A stretch of DNA of 64,000 bases. Source: Bathynomus jamesi (taxonomy: Eukaryota > Arthropoda > Malacostraca > Isopoda > Cirolanidae). Location: positions 1,977,001 through 2,041,000 of the forward strand of contig JAJOZX010000087.1 in the NCBI GenBank assembly GCA_023014485.1. Direction: 5' to 3'. Shown here piece after piece: positions 43,126-54,912 of this stretch (position 1 is the stretch's first letter; every line of letters begins with the position of its first letter). A program made the position numbers and the translations under genes. The notes under the pieces are model-generated. The model was not told the origin of the DNA. It was given only the letters and a program-made list of their open reading frames with translations, and did not search any database.

Positions 43126-45855
43126 TCAAATAGTGTGCAAGATTTCGTCTAACCTTTTCTTGAACTGATCCACAGAGGAACTGTTCACAACTTCCGAAGG
43201 TAACCTGTTCCATGTGTCACAGATCTTATACGTAACGTAATTCCCACACACACTAGTCCTAAACCGTTTCAAATCCAACTTCCAACCATTGTTGCGAGTT
43301 GGGTTATCATTTAAACTAAACATACTTCTAAAATCGACATCGTTGAACCCTCGTAAGAGCTTGAAAACCTCGATCAGTTGACCGCGCAGCCTCCGAGTTT
43401 CAAGCGAAAACAAGTTCAGGGCGCGTAACCGTCGATTGTAGCCCATATGCCTAACGGAAGGGATCAACTTTGTGGCCCTCGCCTGCACTCGCTCCAGCCT
43501 CTCAATATCTTTCCTGAGGGTGGGCGACCAGAACTGCACAGCATACTCCAGGTACGGCCGAACAAGGGAATTGTACAGTGAGAGCACAATTCCTTGTTCC
43601 GAAACTGAAATTGCCTCCTGATATAACCCAATAGTTTCTGGGCTTTCTTTTCCACCTCTACACACTGTTTCGTAAACTTAAGGTCGCTCCTAATTAGCAC
43701 ACCCAAGTCCTTTTCTAAATCAGTCACCTCGATATTACTGCCCAACATCGAGTAGTCCGACTTGGGATTGGCGTAGCCAATGTGCATCACTTTGCATTTA
43801 CCCAAGTTAAACGGCATTTGCCATTTTTCGGACCACTCTCCTATCCTACCTAGGTCCGCACGCAGTTCCTCGATCGCTTCGGGTGTCCCAACATTGGCCC
43901 CAAGCTTGGTGTCATCAGCGAATTTGGCGATCCGACTGACGATGCCACCGTCGATATCATTTATGTAAATGGTAAACAACAGTGGCCCCAAAACGGAACC
44001 CTGAGGAACCCACTAGTGACCGAGGCCCAACCCGAACTAGCCCCTTTAATTACCACCCTCTGCCGCCTATTCCTCAGCCAGTTTTCAATCCACCTACCTA
44101 TTTCCCCACCGATACCCAGCGCGCGCACTTTCGCCATTAGCCGGCGGTGAGGTACCTTATCAAAGGCTTTCTGAAAGTCGAGATAAAGTATATCAATCGC
44201 CCTACTCTTATCGTACTCACTCAACATGACGTGGAAAAACTCGAGCAAGTTGGTGAGACACGACCTATGCCGTCTAAACCCATGTTGGGAGTCCCCAAGC
44301 AGCTTGTAGGAATCCAAATGGTCAACGATTCTATCAGCTATTATCCTTTCTAATAATTTACCTACAACTGAAGTGAGACTAATAGGACGATAGTTCCCTG
44401 GACTTTCGTGATCCCCTTTCTTAAAGATAGGGGTCACGTTGGCCTCCCTCCAGTCACCAGGCACCTGGCCCATCACCAACGATTTGTTGAAGACTGTAGC
44501 CAGGTGGGGAGCCACCTGGTCGCGCACTTCTCGCAAAACACTGGGGAGAAACTGGTCTGGCCCAGGAGCCTTAAACGCGCTCAGTTTGTCTATTCTATGA
44601 GCAACGACTGTCGCGGTACATCTAACACTATCCAGGCCAGCACCTTCGTGCCTCACAGCTGGCTCGGGGATGACGCGGGTATCCTCCCTGGTGAACACTC
44701 CCGCAAAGTACTCATTAAGCACATTAGCGATGTCCGCGTCGGAGGTCCGCAGAACGCCGCTTCCGTCCTTTAAAGGACCTATCATGCTTCTAATGGGCTT
44801 TCTACTATTAACATAACTGAAGAACTCCTTAGGGTTCCCCTTGCAGAGGCTTGCCACCCGTAGTTCTTCGTTACGTTTCGCTAGCCTAACCTTCGCCTTC
44901 ACTTCCCTACACAGGCGGACATACGCTTCAGTGTTCTCGTGGGAACGATTGGCCTTCGCCCTCCTATATGCTACTTTTCTATTTTGGATAGCCGAAGCGA
45001 TGCCACGATTGAACCACTTAGGCTGCGTTGAAGCAGGGGTGACCGGTTTTGAGGGTATGGCAGCAGACTGCAGCACCATAAACTCATCCCGGAATGCACT
45101 CCACACTCAACATCGCCGCCAGCCTCTAACCCCATCTCTGCTACGCTATCCCTGAGGCTAACAAAGTTCGCCCGCCGGAGATCGAGCTTACTGCCTCTCG
45201 AGTTACTACGCTTCACCCGAGGGACGCACACACGGAACCTAATAAGACCGTGATCACTCCCGCCCAACGATTCGTCAACGGTGAGGCCAGTGACGAGGTT
45301 GTCTTCGGTCGTGAATACTAAGTCTAGAACGCTTTCGCCTCGTGTAGGCTCGTTGACCCACTGAGTGAGGAAGTTCTCATCAGCAAAGTCAACTAGCCTC
45401 CTCCCTTCAGCATTGGCAGTCCTGTTTTCCCACTTTATGCCGCGACAGTTGAAGTCTCCTAAAACTACACACACCCTATCCCCTAGCAGGCTACTGAGTT
45501 CGGTGTACAGGGCTGTATCTCCTCGAGGAGGAGATGCGGAGGTCTGTACACCAAGATTAACCTATAGTTCGTCCCTCCCACGTTCAGATCGACGCCAAGC
45601 AGCTCCCGTTCCGACCGGAACTGGCAGTCAACCGGACTCAACGTGTCTCTGACGTATATTAGTACCCCACCCCCCTCCCCACGGGTGCGGTTTGCGAAAC
45701 ATTCTATACCCGGGAATTTCGAACTCCCCAACGTAGTCCCTACGATCAGTATGAATCCAGGACTCGGTGATAGCAACGATATCCTGGTATTCTGATGCTA
45801 AGAGCGCCCGTAGCTCGCAAAACTTGTTCCTAATTGACCTAGCATTAAAAAGCAT
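43126..45855 (-). pseudogene. ORF2 endonuclease/reverse transcriptase, copy A8, frameshifted
   Basis: Segments 45700-45855, 45483-45700, 44971-45474, 43961-45106 (381 open residues), 43464-43991 and 43126-43665. The long segment keeps TATVVAHRIDKLSAFKAPGPD, NYRPISL, QHGFRRHRSC and LDFQKAFDKVPH uninterrupted. Lesions: two bases lost near 45691 in the FRKDRTRG codons, one near 45520, four near 45108, one C near 44011 in the SGVPQGS codons and one near 43591. The end is SEVVNSSSVDQFKKRLDEILHTI with the normal stop, without the NRLPWKL lesion of A2-A5. ORF1 lies directly upstream. Confidence 0.91.
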
Positions 45856-45946
45856 TGCACGGAGGGAGCCTTCCCTATTCTGACCGCCCCCTAGCACGAC
45901 CCGTTTCACGAACAGCCAGGGCTGTCGGGAGTTGAAGAGCCCCTCA

Positions 45947-47164
45947 CTAACGAGGGGGCAACTTCCGCAGGAGACTGAGCCCCCTCCAACGTAGGAGGAG
46001 GGTCACCCACCTGTACTTCGACGCACCCTTCAGTCGAAGGTACGTCCGCCACCGGCTCATCCTCATCTCTCCCCGGTGGGGCCCATCATCTCTCCCAGGA
46101 CTCGACCTCACCATTCTGTATAGGTGCCGGTCGAGCAGCGCGCCTAGCACACCTTTACCCTTGTCATTGAGGTGGACACCATCCCTCTGGTAAAGGTCCC
46201 ACCTACCCGAAAATGCATCGAAGGGGTCAATAAACTTCACGCCCAGCGGAACGCACAAGTCTTGTACCCTCTCGTTGATGCCAATGACCTTACTGAGCGC
46301 GTGGTCACTGGCATTCATTCGCGGTAAAATACCCATTAACATTCCCCTGTCTGTCTTCAGTTTTAGATCATCCGCAAGAGACATGATCTCGGTGATGATC
46401 CCTTCTGTAAGACCTACCCCACCGCCTTTGAGGAACAGGTCATTGCCACCAGCGTGGACAACGATCGCAGTCCTCCGACTAGCCACGCGCACCTTCTCTA
46501 CCTCCTTCCTTAAGTGCGCCGTTCCCCGCCCAGGTAAGCACCTTACCTTCCTCCCATCCCGGTTTGCAGAAGCAAAGTACTTCTCCTGGCCCCTGATCTG
46601 CGAGTCCCCAATCAAAACGGTGTCTTCCTCCTTCGAGCACAGGAGACTAAAGCGGTTAGAGGTCTTGACAGGGGCAACTGGGGTCTCAGGCTTCGGCTTC
46701 GCAGCCTTCTTGCCCGAGACCTTTCGAAACCCGTCGCCACCCATACACGCAGTTACACCACCCGACCCACCCCGACAGGTAGCTACATCCTTCGGTTTCT
46801 TTGGGCCATCAGCAGGCCCCTTCCCACCCTTCTCTATCGATCCCTTCCCACCCTTCTCTATCAGCCCCTTCTTTGAGCCCTCCCTTTGTTCTAGATACTT
46901 AATCTTACAGTTTGAATCTGCTGGTGTGTTTTTAATTTGATCTTGTCCACTGGGTTGGATTTCCAGTGCTACGACCCTAGCTTCAAGCTTTTTTACTAAT
47001 TCCTTTAGCTCTTTAACTTCCTTTTCGTGATTGTCTCTAAGTTTACAAAACAAACATACACTAAGGGATGTGATATCGCTGATACTACCCTCTGGGAAGT
47101 CTACGCACCAATGATTAACTTTACATTTAAAGCATTCTGCTTTCAATTTAGCTGGCCCTGCCAT
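45947..47164 (-). CDS. ORF1 protein with SGNH-hydrolase (esterase) domain, copy A8
   Basis: The only long, uninterrupted ORF1 here (405 residues, true ATG). N-terminus: CFKCKVNHWC (C11, C14, H18, C20) and CLFC (C37, C40), a likely zinc-binding module. Residues 46-70 are a charged heptad-like stretch. Residues 97-150 are a basic Gly/Lys linker with EKGGKG repeats. SGNH blocks: GDSQ 186-189 (Ser188), GRG 212-214, GGND 239-242, and DGVH 328-331 giving the Asp/His pair. In CR1 elements the ORF1 esterase is established; its substrate and role are not settled. A base missing near 46079 changes the frame after SSPGRDDGP, so the last ~45 residues are not the family tail. Residues 1 to about 95 use AT-rich codons unlike the rest and differ from the A7 N-terminus. 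Confidence 0.9.
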   Translation of the reverse strand: MAGPAKLKAECFKCKVNHWCVDFPEGSISDITSLSVCLFCKLRDNHEKEVKELKELVKKLEARVVALEIQPSGQDQIKNTPADSNCKIKYLEQREGSKKGLIEKGGKGSIEKGGKGPADGPKKPKDVATCRGGSGGVTACMGGDGFRKVSGKKAAKPKPETPVAPVKTSNRFSLLCSKEEDTVLIGDSQIRGQEKYFASANRDGRKVRCLPGRGTAHLRKEVEKVRVASRRTAIVVHAGGNDLFLKGGGVGLTEGIITEIMSLADDLKLKTDRGMLMGILPRMNASDHALSKVIGINERVQDLCVPLGVKFIDPFDAFSGRWDLYQRDGVHLNDKGKGVLGALLDRHLYRMVRSSPGRDDGPHRGEMRMSRWRTYLRLKGASKYRWVTLLLRWRGLSLLRKLPPR

Positions 47165-47632
47165 ATTTTCTCTTTTTTTTGTTTTTTCTGAATACTCTGA
47201 ATAAGATAAAGCGTTCTAGCAATGAAAACTATCCAAAAACGTTATGACCAGTATATAAAAAGGGGGGGGGGGGGTGAATTAATCCCGCGCGTAGCCGCAC
47301 CCGCCTTTTTGCAAGTGACGTTCATTCCTTCCAGAAGACTACACCTCTCCTGCTGCCGCACCGACCAAAGGTCTCCCCAGGGCCGGACCGTCCCAAACGT
47401 GTCGCAGCTACCAACTGACAAACACTCGCGACGCAAGCGTCACGGATTTTCCGCCAGGAGCGACAGCGAGATGCAGCCCCTTACTAAGTCTTACTAGTCA
47501 CTCACAAGCGGCCAGACTCTTAGAATCCAGTGTTCAAGGGATATCCCACCAGACCCAGAGGCTACGCCCGAGACTTTACGCTGGCCTGGCAGCCAGCTGG
47601 GCAGTAAAGCCCTCTCACCTAAGAGCAGTACA
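47165..47632 (-). promoter_or_regulatory. 5' leader of copy A8, truncated
   Basis: Matches the ORF1-proximal part of the A7 leader, including the C-run beside TATATAC (about 47252-47275) and the TCTGAATACTCTGAATAAGAT box, up to GTACTGCTCTTAGG, where it stops at the TC tract. The hairpin and long A-run of A7 lie beyond the truncation. Confidence 0.72.
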
Positions 47633-47822
47633 GAGAGGATGGAGAGAGAGAGGATGGAGAGAGAGAGGATGAGAGAGAGAGAGAGAGAGAGGATGGAGAG
47701 AGAGGATGGGGAGAGAGAGAGAGAGGATGGAGAGAGAGAGGATGGAGAGAGAGAGAGAGAGAGGATGGAGAGAGAGAGGATGGAGAGAGAGAGAGAGAGA
47801 GAGGATGGAGAGAGAGAGGATG

Positions 47823-47858
<36 letters not shown>

Positions 47859-47906
47859 GATGGAGAGAGAGAGGATGGAGAGAGAGAGGATGGGGAGAGA
47901 GAGAGA
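47633..47906. repeat. (GA)n tract 15, between A9 tail and A8 5' end
   Basis: About 275 bases of GA with frequent GGATGGA units and a few GGATGGGG and GGATGAG units. Confidence 0.97.
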
Positions 47907-48396
47907 GTTACAAGGAGTTACAAGGAAAAGAAGTACCTCAAAAGGCCTTGCGGCCCATACCGAGGAGGTACCAATGGCAACGGGTGCCACGGAAAATTTT
48001 CTACACACTCAAAGAGTGTGCAAAATTTGGTCTAACCTTTTCTTGAACTGATCCACAGAGGAACTGTTCACAACTTCCGAAGGTAACCTGTTCCATGTGT
48101 CACAGATCTTATACGTAACGTAATTCCCACACACACTAGTCCTAAACCGTTTCAAATCCAACTTCCAACCATTGTTGCGAGTTGGGTTATCATTTAAACT
48201 AAACATACTTCTAAAATCGACATCGTTGAACCCTCGTAAGAGCTTGAAAACCTCGATCAGTTGACCGCGCAGCCTCCGAGTTTCAAGCGAAAACAAGTTC
48301 AGGGCGCGTAACCGTCGATTGTAGCCCATATGCCTAACGGAAGGGATCAACTTTGTGGCCCTCGCCTGCACTCGCTCCAGCCTCTCAATATCTTTC

Positions 48397-48400
<4 letters not shown>
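47907..48400 (-). mobile_element. CR1-like family A 3' fragment A9
   Basis: Starts at the [17 protein letters not shown] codons of the RT C-terminal region, out of the TC tract; the coding piece 48009-48400 stays open to the normal stop. Short A-type 3' UTR 47907-48008, which contains the GGCC-GCAA-GGCC hairpin. Nearly identical to the matching part of A10. Confidence 0.92.
47944..47955 (-). promoter_or_regulatory. Predicted 3' UTR hairpin with GCAA tetraloop, A type
   Basis: Minus-strand RNA reads GGCC-GCAA-GGCC, a four-pair GC stem (plus a possible G-U) capped by a GNRA-type loop, about 37 bases before the TC tail. The same hairpin occurs in every A-type 3' end of the window (for example near 5380, 12350, 31500 and 57820). 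A role in RT recognition is inference from CR1/L2 elements. Confidence 0.5.
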
Positions 48401-48438
<38 letters not shown>

Positions 48439-48454
48439 GAGAGTGAGAGAGAGA
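48401..48454. repeat. (GA)n tract 16
   Basis: Nearly pure GA run with two GTGAGAGAGT variants and no GGATGG units. Confidence 0.96.
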
Positions 48455-50051
48455 GTTACAAGGAGTTACAAGGAAAAGAAGTACCTCAAAAGGCCTTGCG
48501 GCCCATACCGAGGAGGTACCAATGGCAACGGGTGCCACGGAAAATTTTCTACACACTCAAAGAGTGTGCAAAATTTGGTCTAACCTTTTCTTGAACTGAT
48601 CCACAGAGGAACTGTTCACAACTTCCGAAGGTAACCTGTTCCATGTGTCACAGATCTTATACGTAACGTAATTCCCACACACACTAGTCCTAAACCGTTT
48701 CAAATCCAACTTCCAACCATTGTTGCGAGTTGGGTTATCATTTAAACTAAACATACTTATAAAATCGACATCGTTGAACCCTCGTAAGAGCTTGAAAACC
48801 TCGATCAGTTGACCGCGCAGCCTCCGAGTTTCAAGCGAAAACAAGTTCAGGGCGCGTAACCGTCGATTGTAGCCCATATGCCTAACGGAAGGGATCAACT
48901 TTGTGGCCCTCGCCTGCACTCGCTCCAGCCTCTCAATATCTTTCCTGAGGGTGGGCGACCAGAACTGCACAGCATACTCCAGGTACGGCCGAACAGGGAA
49001 TTGTACAGTGAGAGCACAATCTCCTTGTTCCGAACTGAAATTGCCTCCTGATATAACCCAATAGTTTCTGGGCTTTCTTTTCCATCTCTACACACTGTTT
49101 CGTAAACTTAAGGTCGCTGCTAATTAGCACACCAAGTCCTTTTCTAAATCAGTCACCTCGATATTACTGCCCAAATCGAGTAGTCCGACTGGGATTGGCG
49201 TAGCCAATGTGCATCACTTTGCATTTACCCAAGTTAAACGGCATTTGCCATTTTTCGGACCACTCTCCTATCCTACCTAGGTCCGCACGCAGTTCCTCGA
49301 TCGCTTCGGGCGTCCCAACATTGGCCCCAAGCTTGGTGTCATCAGCGAATTTGGCGATCCGACTGACGATGCCACCGTCGATATCATTTATGTAAATGGT
49401 AAACAACAGTGGCCCAAAACGGAACCCTGAGGAACCCCACTAGTGACCGAGGCCCAACCCGAACTAGCCCCTTTAATACCACCCTCTGCCGCCTATTCCT
49501 TAGCCAGTTTTCAATCCACCTACCTATTTCCCCACCGATACCCAGCGCGCGCACTTTCGCCATTAGCCGGCGGTGAGGTACCTTATCAAAGGCTTTCTGA
49601 AAGTCGAGATAAAGTATATCAATCGCCCTACTCTTATCGTACTCACTCAACATGACGTGGAAAAACTCGAGCAAGTTGGTGAGACACGACCTATGCCGTC
49701 TAAACCCATGTTGGGAGTCCCCAGCAGCTGTAGGAATCCAAATGGTCAACGATTCTATCAGCTATTATCCTTTCTAATAATTTACCTACAACTGAAGTGA
49801 GACTAATAGGACGATAGTTCCCTGGACTTTCGTGATCCCCTTTCTTAAAGATAGGGGTCACGTTGGCCTCTCTCCAGTCACCAGGCACCTGGCCCATCTC
49901 CAACGATTTGCTGAAGACTGTAGCCAGGTGGGGAGCCACCTGGTCGCGCACTTCTCGCAAAACACTGGGGAGAAACTGGTCTGGCCCAGGAGCCTTAAAC
50001 GCGCTCAGTTTGTCTATTCTATGAGCAACGACTGTCGCGGTACATCTAACA
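48455..50051 (-). mobile_element. CR1-like family A fragment A10 (RT half)
   Basis: 5' truncation at the RCTATVVAHRIDKL codons, so it carries the RT region and a short A-type 3' UTR (48455-48556). RT motifs YRPISL, QHGFRRHRSC, LDFQKAFDKVPH and FADDTKLG are present in frames 49700-50040, 49384-49749, 49164-49406 and 48557-48970. Many single-base losses lie between about 48993 and 49485 and near 49725. Inactive. Confidence 0.92.
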
Positions 50052-50074
50052 AGAGAGAGGATGGAGAGAGAGAG

Positions 50075-50120
<46 letters not shown>

Positions 50121-50137
50121 GATGGAGAGAGAGGATG

Positions 50138-50180
<43 letters not shown>

Positions 50181-50204
50181 GAGAGAGAGAGGATGGAGAG
50201 AGAG

Positions 50205-50263
<59 letters not shown>

Positions 50264-50267
50264 GAGA
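50052..50267. repeat. (GA)n tract 17, between A11 tail and A10 5' end
   Basis: Long pure GA runs with a few GGATGGA units; joins A10 directly at TCTAACAAGAGAGAGG. Confidence 0.97.
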
Positions 50268-50772
50268 GTTACAAGGAGTTACAAGGAAAAGAAGTACCTC
50301 AAAAGGCCTTGCGGCCCATACCGAGGAGGTACCAATGGCAACGGGTGCCAGGGAAAATTTTCTACACACTCAAATAGTGTGCAAGTGTGCAAGTAGTAGA
50401 AAACTGGATTGAAAAGTAGAAGGCTCTCTCCCCACCCTCCGCTCCCTCCCTGCCAGAGGCAGGTACGGAAAAAGGTTGAAGAAAATACCTTGACCCTGGA
50501 AAAGTAGCCAAGGAAATTTTACAGGAAAGTGGAGAATATATAAATAGCTCTATATTTAGCTTGCTCACAGAGACCGAGCAAGCGAACTCCTGCAGAGTTT
50601 TCTGAGGTTTTAATCTTAAACTATGAGTGTGTTCAGTACTTTGTCTAGCCTATTTTTAAACAGATTTACACTTTGACTGGAAACAACCTCTGAGGGAAGT
50701 TGGTTCCAGATATTAACTATTTTATAGGAAAAGAAATTTCCGCAGACTGAGGTCCTAAATGTCTTTACACAC

Positions 50773-53472
50773 TCAAATAGTGTGCAAGATTTCGTCTAAC
50801 CTTTTCTTGAACTGATCCACAGAGGAACTGTTCACAACTTCCGAAGGTAACCTGTTCCATGTGTCACAGATCTTATACGTAAAGTAATTCCCACACACAC
50901 TAGTCCTAAACCGTTTCAAATCCAACTTCCAACCATTGTTGCGAGTTGGGTTATCATTTAAACTAAACATACTTCTAAAATCGACATCGTTGACCCTCGT
51001 AAGAGCTTGAAAACCTCGATCAGTTGACCGCGCAGCCTCCGAGTTTCAAGCGAAAACAAGTTCAGGGCGCGTAACCGTCGATTGTAGCCCATATGCCTAA
51101 CGGAAGGGATTAACTTTGTGGCCCTCGCCTGCACTCGCTCCAGCCTCTCAATATCTTTCCTGAGGGTGGGCGACCAGAACTGCACAGCATACTCCAGGTG
51201 CGGCCGAACAAGGGAATTGTACAGTGAGAGCACAATCTCCTTGTTCCGAAACTGAAATTGCCTCCTGATATAACCCAATAGTTTCTGGGCTTTCTTTTCC
51301 ACCTCTACACACTGTTTCGTAAACTTAAGGTCGCTGCTAATTAGCACACCCAAGTCCTTTTCTAAATCAGTCACCTCGATATTACTCCCCAACATCGAGT
51401 AGTCCGACTTGGGATTGGCGTAGCCAATGTGCATCACTTTGCATTTACCCAAGTTAAACGGCATTTGCCATTTTTCGGACCACTCTCCTATCCTACCTAG
51501 GTCCGCACGCAGTTCCTCGATCGCTTCGGGCGTCCCAACATTGGCCCCAAGCTTGGTGTCATCAGCGAATTTGGCGATCCGACTGACGATGCCACCGTCG
51601 ATATCATTTATGTAAATGTAAACAACAGTGGCCCCAAAACGGAACCCTGAGGAACCCCACTAGTGACCGAGGCCCAACCGAACTAGCCCCTTTAATTACA
51701 CCCTCTGCCGCCTATTCCTCAGCCAGTTTTCAATCCACTACCTATTTCCCCACCGATACCCAGCGCGCGCACTTTCGCCATTAGCCGGCGGTGAGGTACC
51801 TTATCAAAGGCTTTCTGAAAGTCGAGATAAAGTATATCAATCGCCCTACTCTTATCGTACTCACTCAACATGACGTGGAAAAACTCGAGCAAGTTGGTGA
51901 GACACGACCTATGCCGTCTAAACCCATGTTGGGAGTCCCCAAGCAGCTTGTAGGAATCCAAATGGTCAACGATCCTATCAGCTATTATCCCTTCTAATAA
52001 TTTACCTACAACTGAAGTGAGACTAATGGGACGATAGTTCCCTGGACTTTCGTGATCCCCTTTCTTAAAGATAGGGGTCACGTTGGCTTCCCTCCAGTCA
52101 CCAGGCACCTGGCCCATCTCCAACGATTTGTTGAAGACTGTAGCCAGGTGGGGAGCCACCTGGTCGCGCACTTCTCGCAACACTCTGGGGAGAAACTGGT
52201 CTGGCCCAGGAGCCTTAAACGCGCTCAGTTTGTCTATTCTAGGCAACGACTGTCGCGGTACATAACACTATCCAGGCCAGCACCTTCGTGCCTCACGCCT
52301 GGCTCGGGGATGACGCGGGTATCCTCCCTGGTGAACACTCCCGCAAAGTACTCATTAAGCACATTAGCGATGTCCGCGTCGGAGGTCCGCAGAACGCCGC
52401 TTCTATGGGCTTTCTACTATTAACATAACTGAAGAACTCCTTAGGGTTCCCCTTGCAGAGGCTTGCCACCCGTAGTTCTTCGTTACGTTTCGCTAGCCTA
52501 ACCTTCGCCTTCACTTCCCTACACAGGCGGACATACGCTTCAGTGTTCTCGTGGGAACGATTGGCCTTCGCCCTCCTATACGCTACTTTCCTATTTCGGA
52601 TAGCCGAAGCGATGTCACGATTGAACCACTTAGGCTGCGTTGAAGCAGGGGTGACCGGTTTTGAGGGTATGGCAGCAGACTGCAGCACCATAAACTCGTC
52701 CCGGAATGCACTCCACACTCCCTCAACATCGCCGCCAACCTCTAACCCCATCTCTCCTACGCTATCCCTGAGGCTAACAAAGTTCGCCCGCCGGAGATCG
52801 AGCTTACTGCCTCTCGAGTTACTACGCTTCACCCGAGGGACGCACACACGGAACCTAATAAGACCGTGATCACTCCCGCCCAATGATTCGTCAACGGTGA
52901 GGCCAGTGACGAGGTTGTCTTCGGTCGTGAATACTAAGTCTAGAACGCTTTCGCCTCGTGTAGGCTCGTTGACCCACTGAGTGAGGAAGTTCTCATCAGC
53001 AAAGTCAACTAGCCTCCTCCCTTCAGCATCGGCAGTCCTGTTTTCCCACTTTATGCCGCGACAGTTGAAGTCTCCTAAAACTACACACACCCTATCCCCT
53101 AGCAGGCTACTGAGTTCGGTGTACAGGGCTGTATCCTCCTCGAGGAGGAGATGCGGAGGTCTGTACACCAAGATTAACCTATAGTTCGTCCCTCCCACGT
53201 TCAGATCGACGCCAAGCAGCTCCCGTTCCGACCGGAACTGGCAGTCAACCGGACTCAACGTGTCTCTGACGTATATTAGTACCCACCCCCCTCCCCACGG
53301 GTGCGGTCTTTGCGAAACATTCTATACCCGGGAATTTCGAACTCCCCAACGTAGTCCCTACGATCAGTATGAATCCAGGACTCGGTGATAGCAACGATAT
53401 CCTGGTATTCTGATGCTAAGAGCGCCCGTAGCTCGCAAACTTGTTCCTAATCGACCTAGCATTAAAAAGCAT
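50773..53472 (-). pseudogene. ORF2 endonuclease/reverse transcriptase, copy A11, frameshifted
   Basis: EN piece 52293-53258 (321 open residues) contains LILVYRPPH, LGDFNCRGIKW, GGSDHGLI and the linker. RT pieces are 51719-52246 (FKAPGPD, NYRPISL, QHGFRRHRSC, LDFQKAFDKVPH) and 50773-51464 (C-terminus). Lesions: one C near 53283, a deletion near 52403 in the IGPLKDG codons, loss near 52243 and 52263, and single bases near 51619, 51680, 51699, 51738 and 50993. The first two internal deletions and the variant GTTGGCTTCC near 52085 also occur in A7, which shows the two are duplicates. Confidence 0.91.
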
Positions 53473-53506
53473 TGCACGGAGGGAGCTTCCCTATTCTGAC
53501 CGCCCC

Positions 53507-54912
53507 CTAGCACGACCCGTTTCCCGAACAGCCAGGGCTGTCGGGAGTTGAAGAGCCCCTCACTAACGAGGGGGCAACTTCCGCAGGAGCCTGAGCCCCC
53601 TCCAACGTAGGAGGAGGGTCACCCACCTGTACCTGGACGCACCCTTCAGTTGAAGGTACGTCCGCCACCGGCTCATCATCTCCCTCCCCGGTGGGGGCCC
53701 ATCATCTCTCCCGGACTCGACCTCACCATTCTGTATAGGTGCCGGTCGAGCAGCGCGCCTAGCACCTTTACCCTTGTTATTGAGGTGGACACCATCCCTC
53801 TGGTAAAGGTCCCACCTACCGAAAATGCGTCGAAGGGGTCAATAAACCTCACGCCCAGCGGGACGCACAAGTCTTGCACCCTCTCGTTGATGCCAATGAC
53901 CTTACTGAGTGCGTGGTCACTGGCATTCATTCGCGGTAAAATCCCATTAACATTCCCCTGTCTGTCTTCAGTTTTAGATCATCCGCAAGAGACATGATCT
54001 CGGTGATGATCCCTTCTGAAGACCTACCCTACCGCCTTTGAGGAACAGGTCGTTGCCACCAGCGTGGACAACGATCGCAGTCCTCCGACTAGCCACGCGC
54101 ACCTTCTCTACCTCCTTCCTTAAGTGCGCCGTTCCCCGCCCAGGTAAGCACCTTACCTTCCTCCCATCCCGGTTTGCAGAAGCAAAGTACTTCTCCTGGC
54201 CCCTGATCTGCGAGTCCCCAATCAAAACGGTGTCTTCCTCCTTCGAGCACAGGAGACTAAAGCGGTTGGAGGTCCTGACAGGGGCAACTGGGGTCTCAGG
54301 CTTCGGCTTCGCAGCCTTCTTGCCGAGACCTTTCGAAACCCGTCGCCACCCATACACGCAGTTACACCACCCGACCCACCCCGACCGGTAGCTACATCCT
54401 TCGGTTCTTTGGGCCATCAGTAGGCCCCTTCCCACCCTTTTTCTTCATCGGCCCCTTCCCACCCTTCTCTATCGACCCCTTCCACCCTTCTCTATCAGCC
54501 CCTTCTTTGCGCCCTCCACCTTACGCCGCGGTTCCAGCATTCCACGTGGGTCGCTGGCGATTCCTGACACTGATTTAGGACCCTGGCCCCCGGTTGCACC
54601 TCTACCCTTTCTCCGCGGTCCCGAGATCTGTCCATTCCATCGCTGGACCGCCTTTCCACGGCAGCTATCCTATCCTGAATGAGCTCCGGGTTAGGGCGGC
54701 GCAGCCTCGTCAGTGACCGCCGCACCTCCAACAGCCGGTCTGGACGACTCGAGCCGCCGGACCCTCTCCTAGCTTCTCGTAAAACCGCATGAGTTCGCAA
54801 AAGCGGCACATGCTGGAGTGGTTGATCTTCTCGAAGCAAGCTTCTTTGAAGTTCGTCACCCACGTTTACTTCACACTCGCACATTCAGCCTTCAGTTCTG
54901 CGGTCCAGTCAT
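53507..54912 (-). pseudogene. ORF1 SGNH-esterase, family A, copy A11, frameshifted
   Basis: Same domain order as A7 with the A-type N-terminus (ECECEV/CRF-like Cys pairs in shifted frames around 54495-54912), EKGGKG linker and the SGNH blocks VLIGDSQIRG, LPGRGTAH and HAGGNDLF in 53974-54435. Frame breaks occur near 54890, 54775, 54697, 54530, 54482, 54405, 54017 and 53943. The GDAFSVGGTF reading near 53820 shows the same lost base before DGVHL as in A7. Confidence 0.87.

Larger units (their letters stand above)
42614..47632 (-). mobile_element. CR1-like element, family A, copy A8, with ORF1 and truncated 5' leader
   Basis: Order on the minus strand: 5' leader cut at CTGTACTGCTCTTAGG (47632), ORF1 with an alternative N-terminus, ORF2, chimeric 3' UTR (42614-43125) carrying the B-derived block. 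The truncation point is shared with A13. Confidence 0.93.

Noticed and set aside
46275..46940. Plus-strand 221-residue reading antisense to ORF1 (and similar plus-strand readings of 138 residues opposite EN and 60-70 residues opposite RT)
   Set aside because: They lie exactly antisense to conserved ORF1/ORF2 codons and recur wherever those are conserved; no recognisable protein features.
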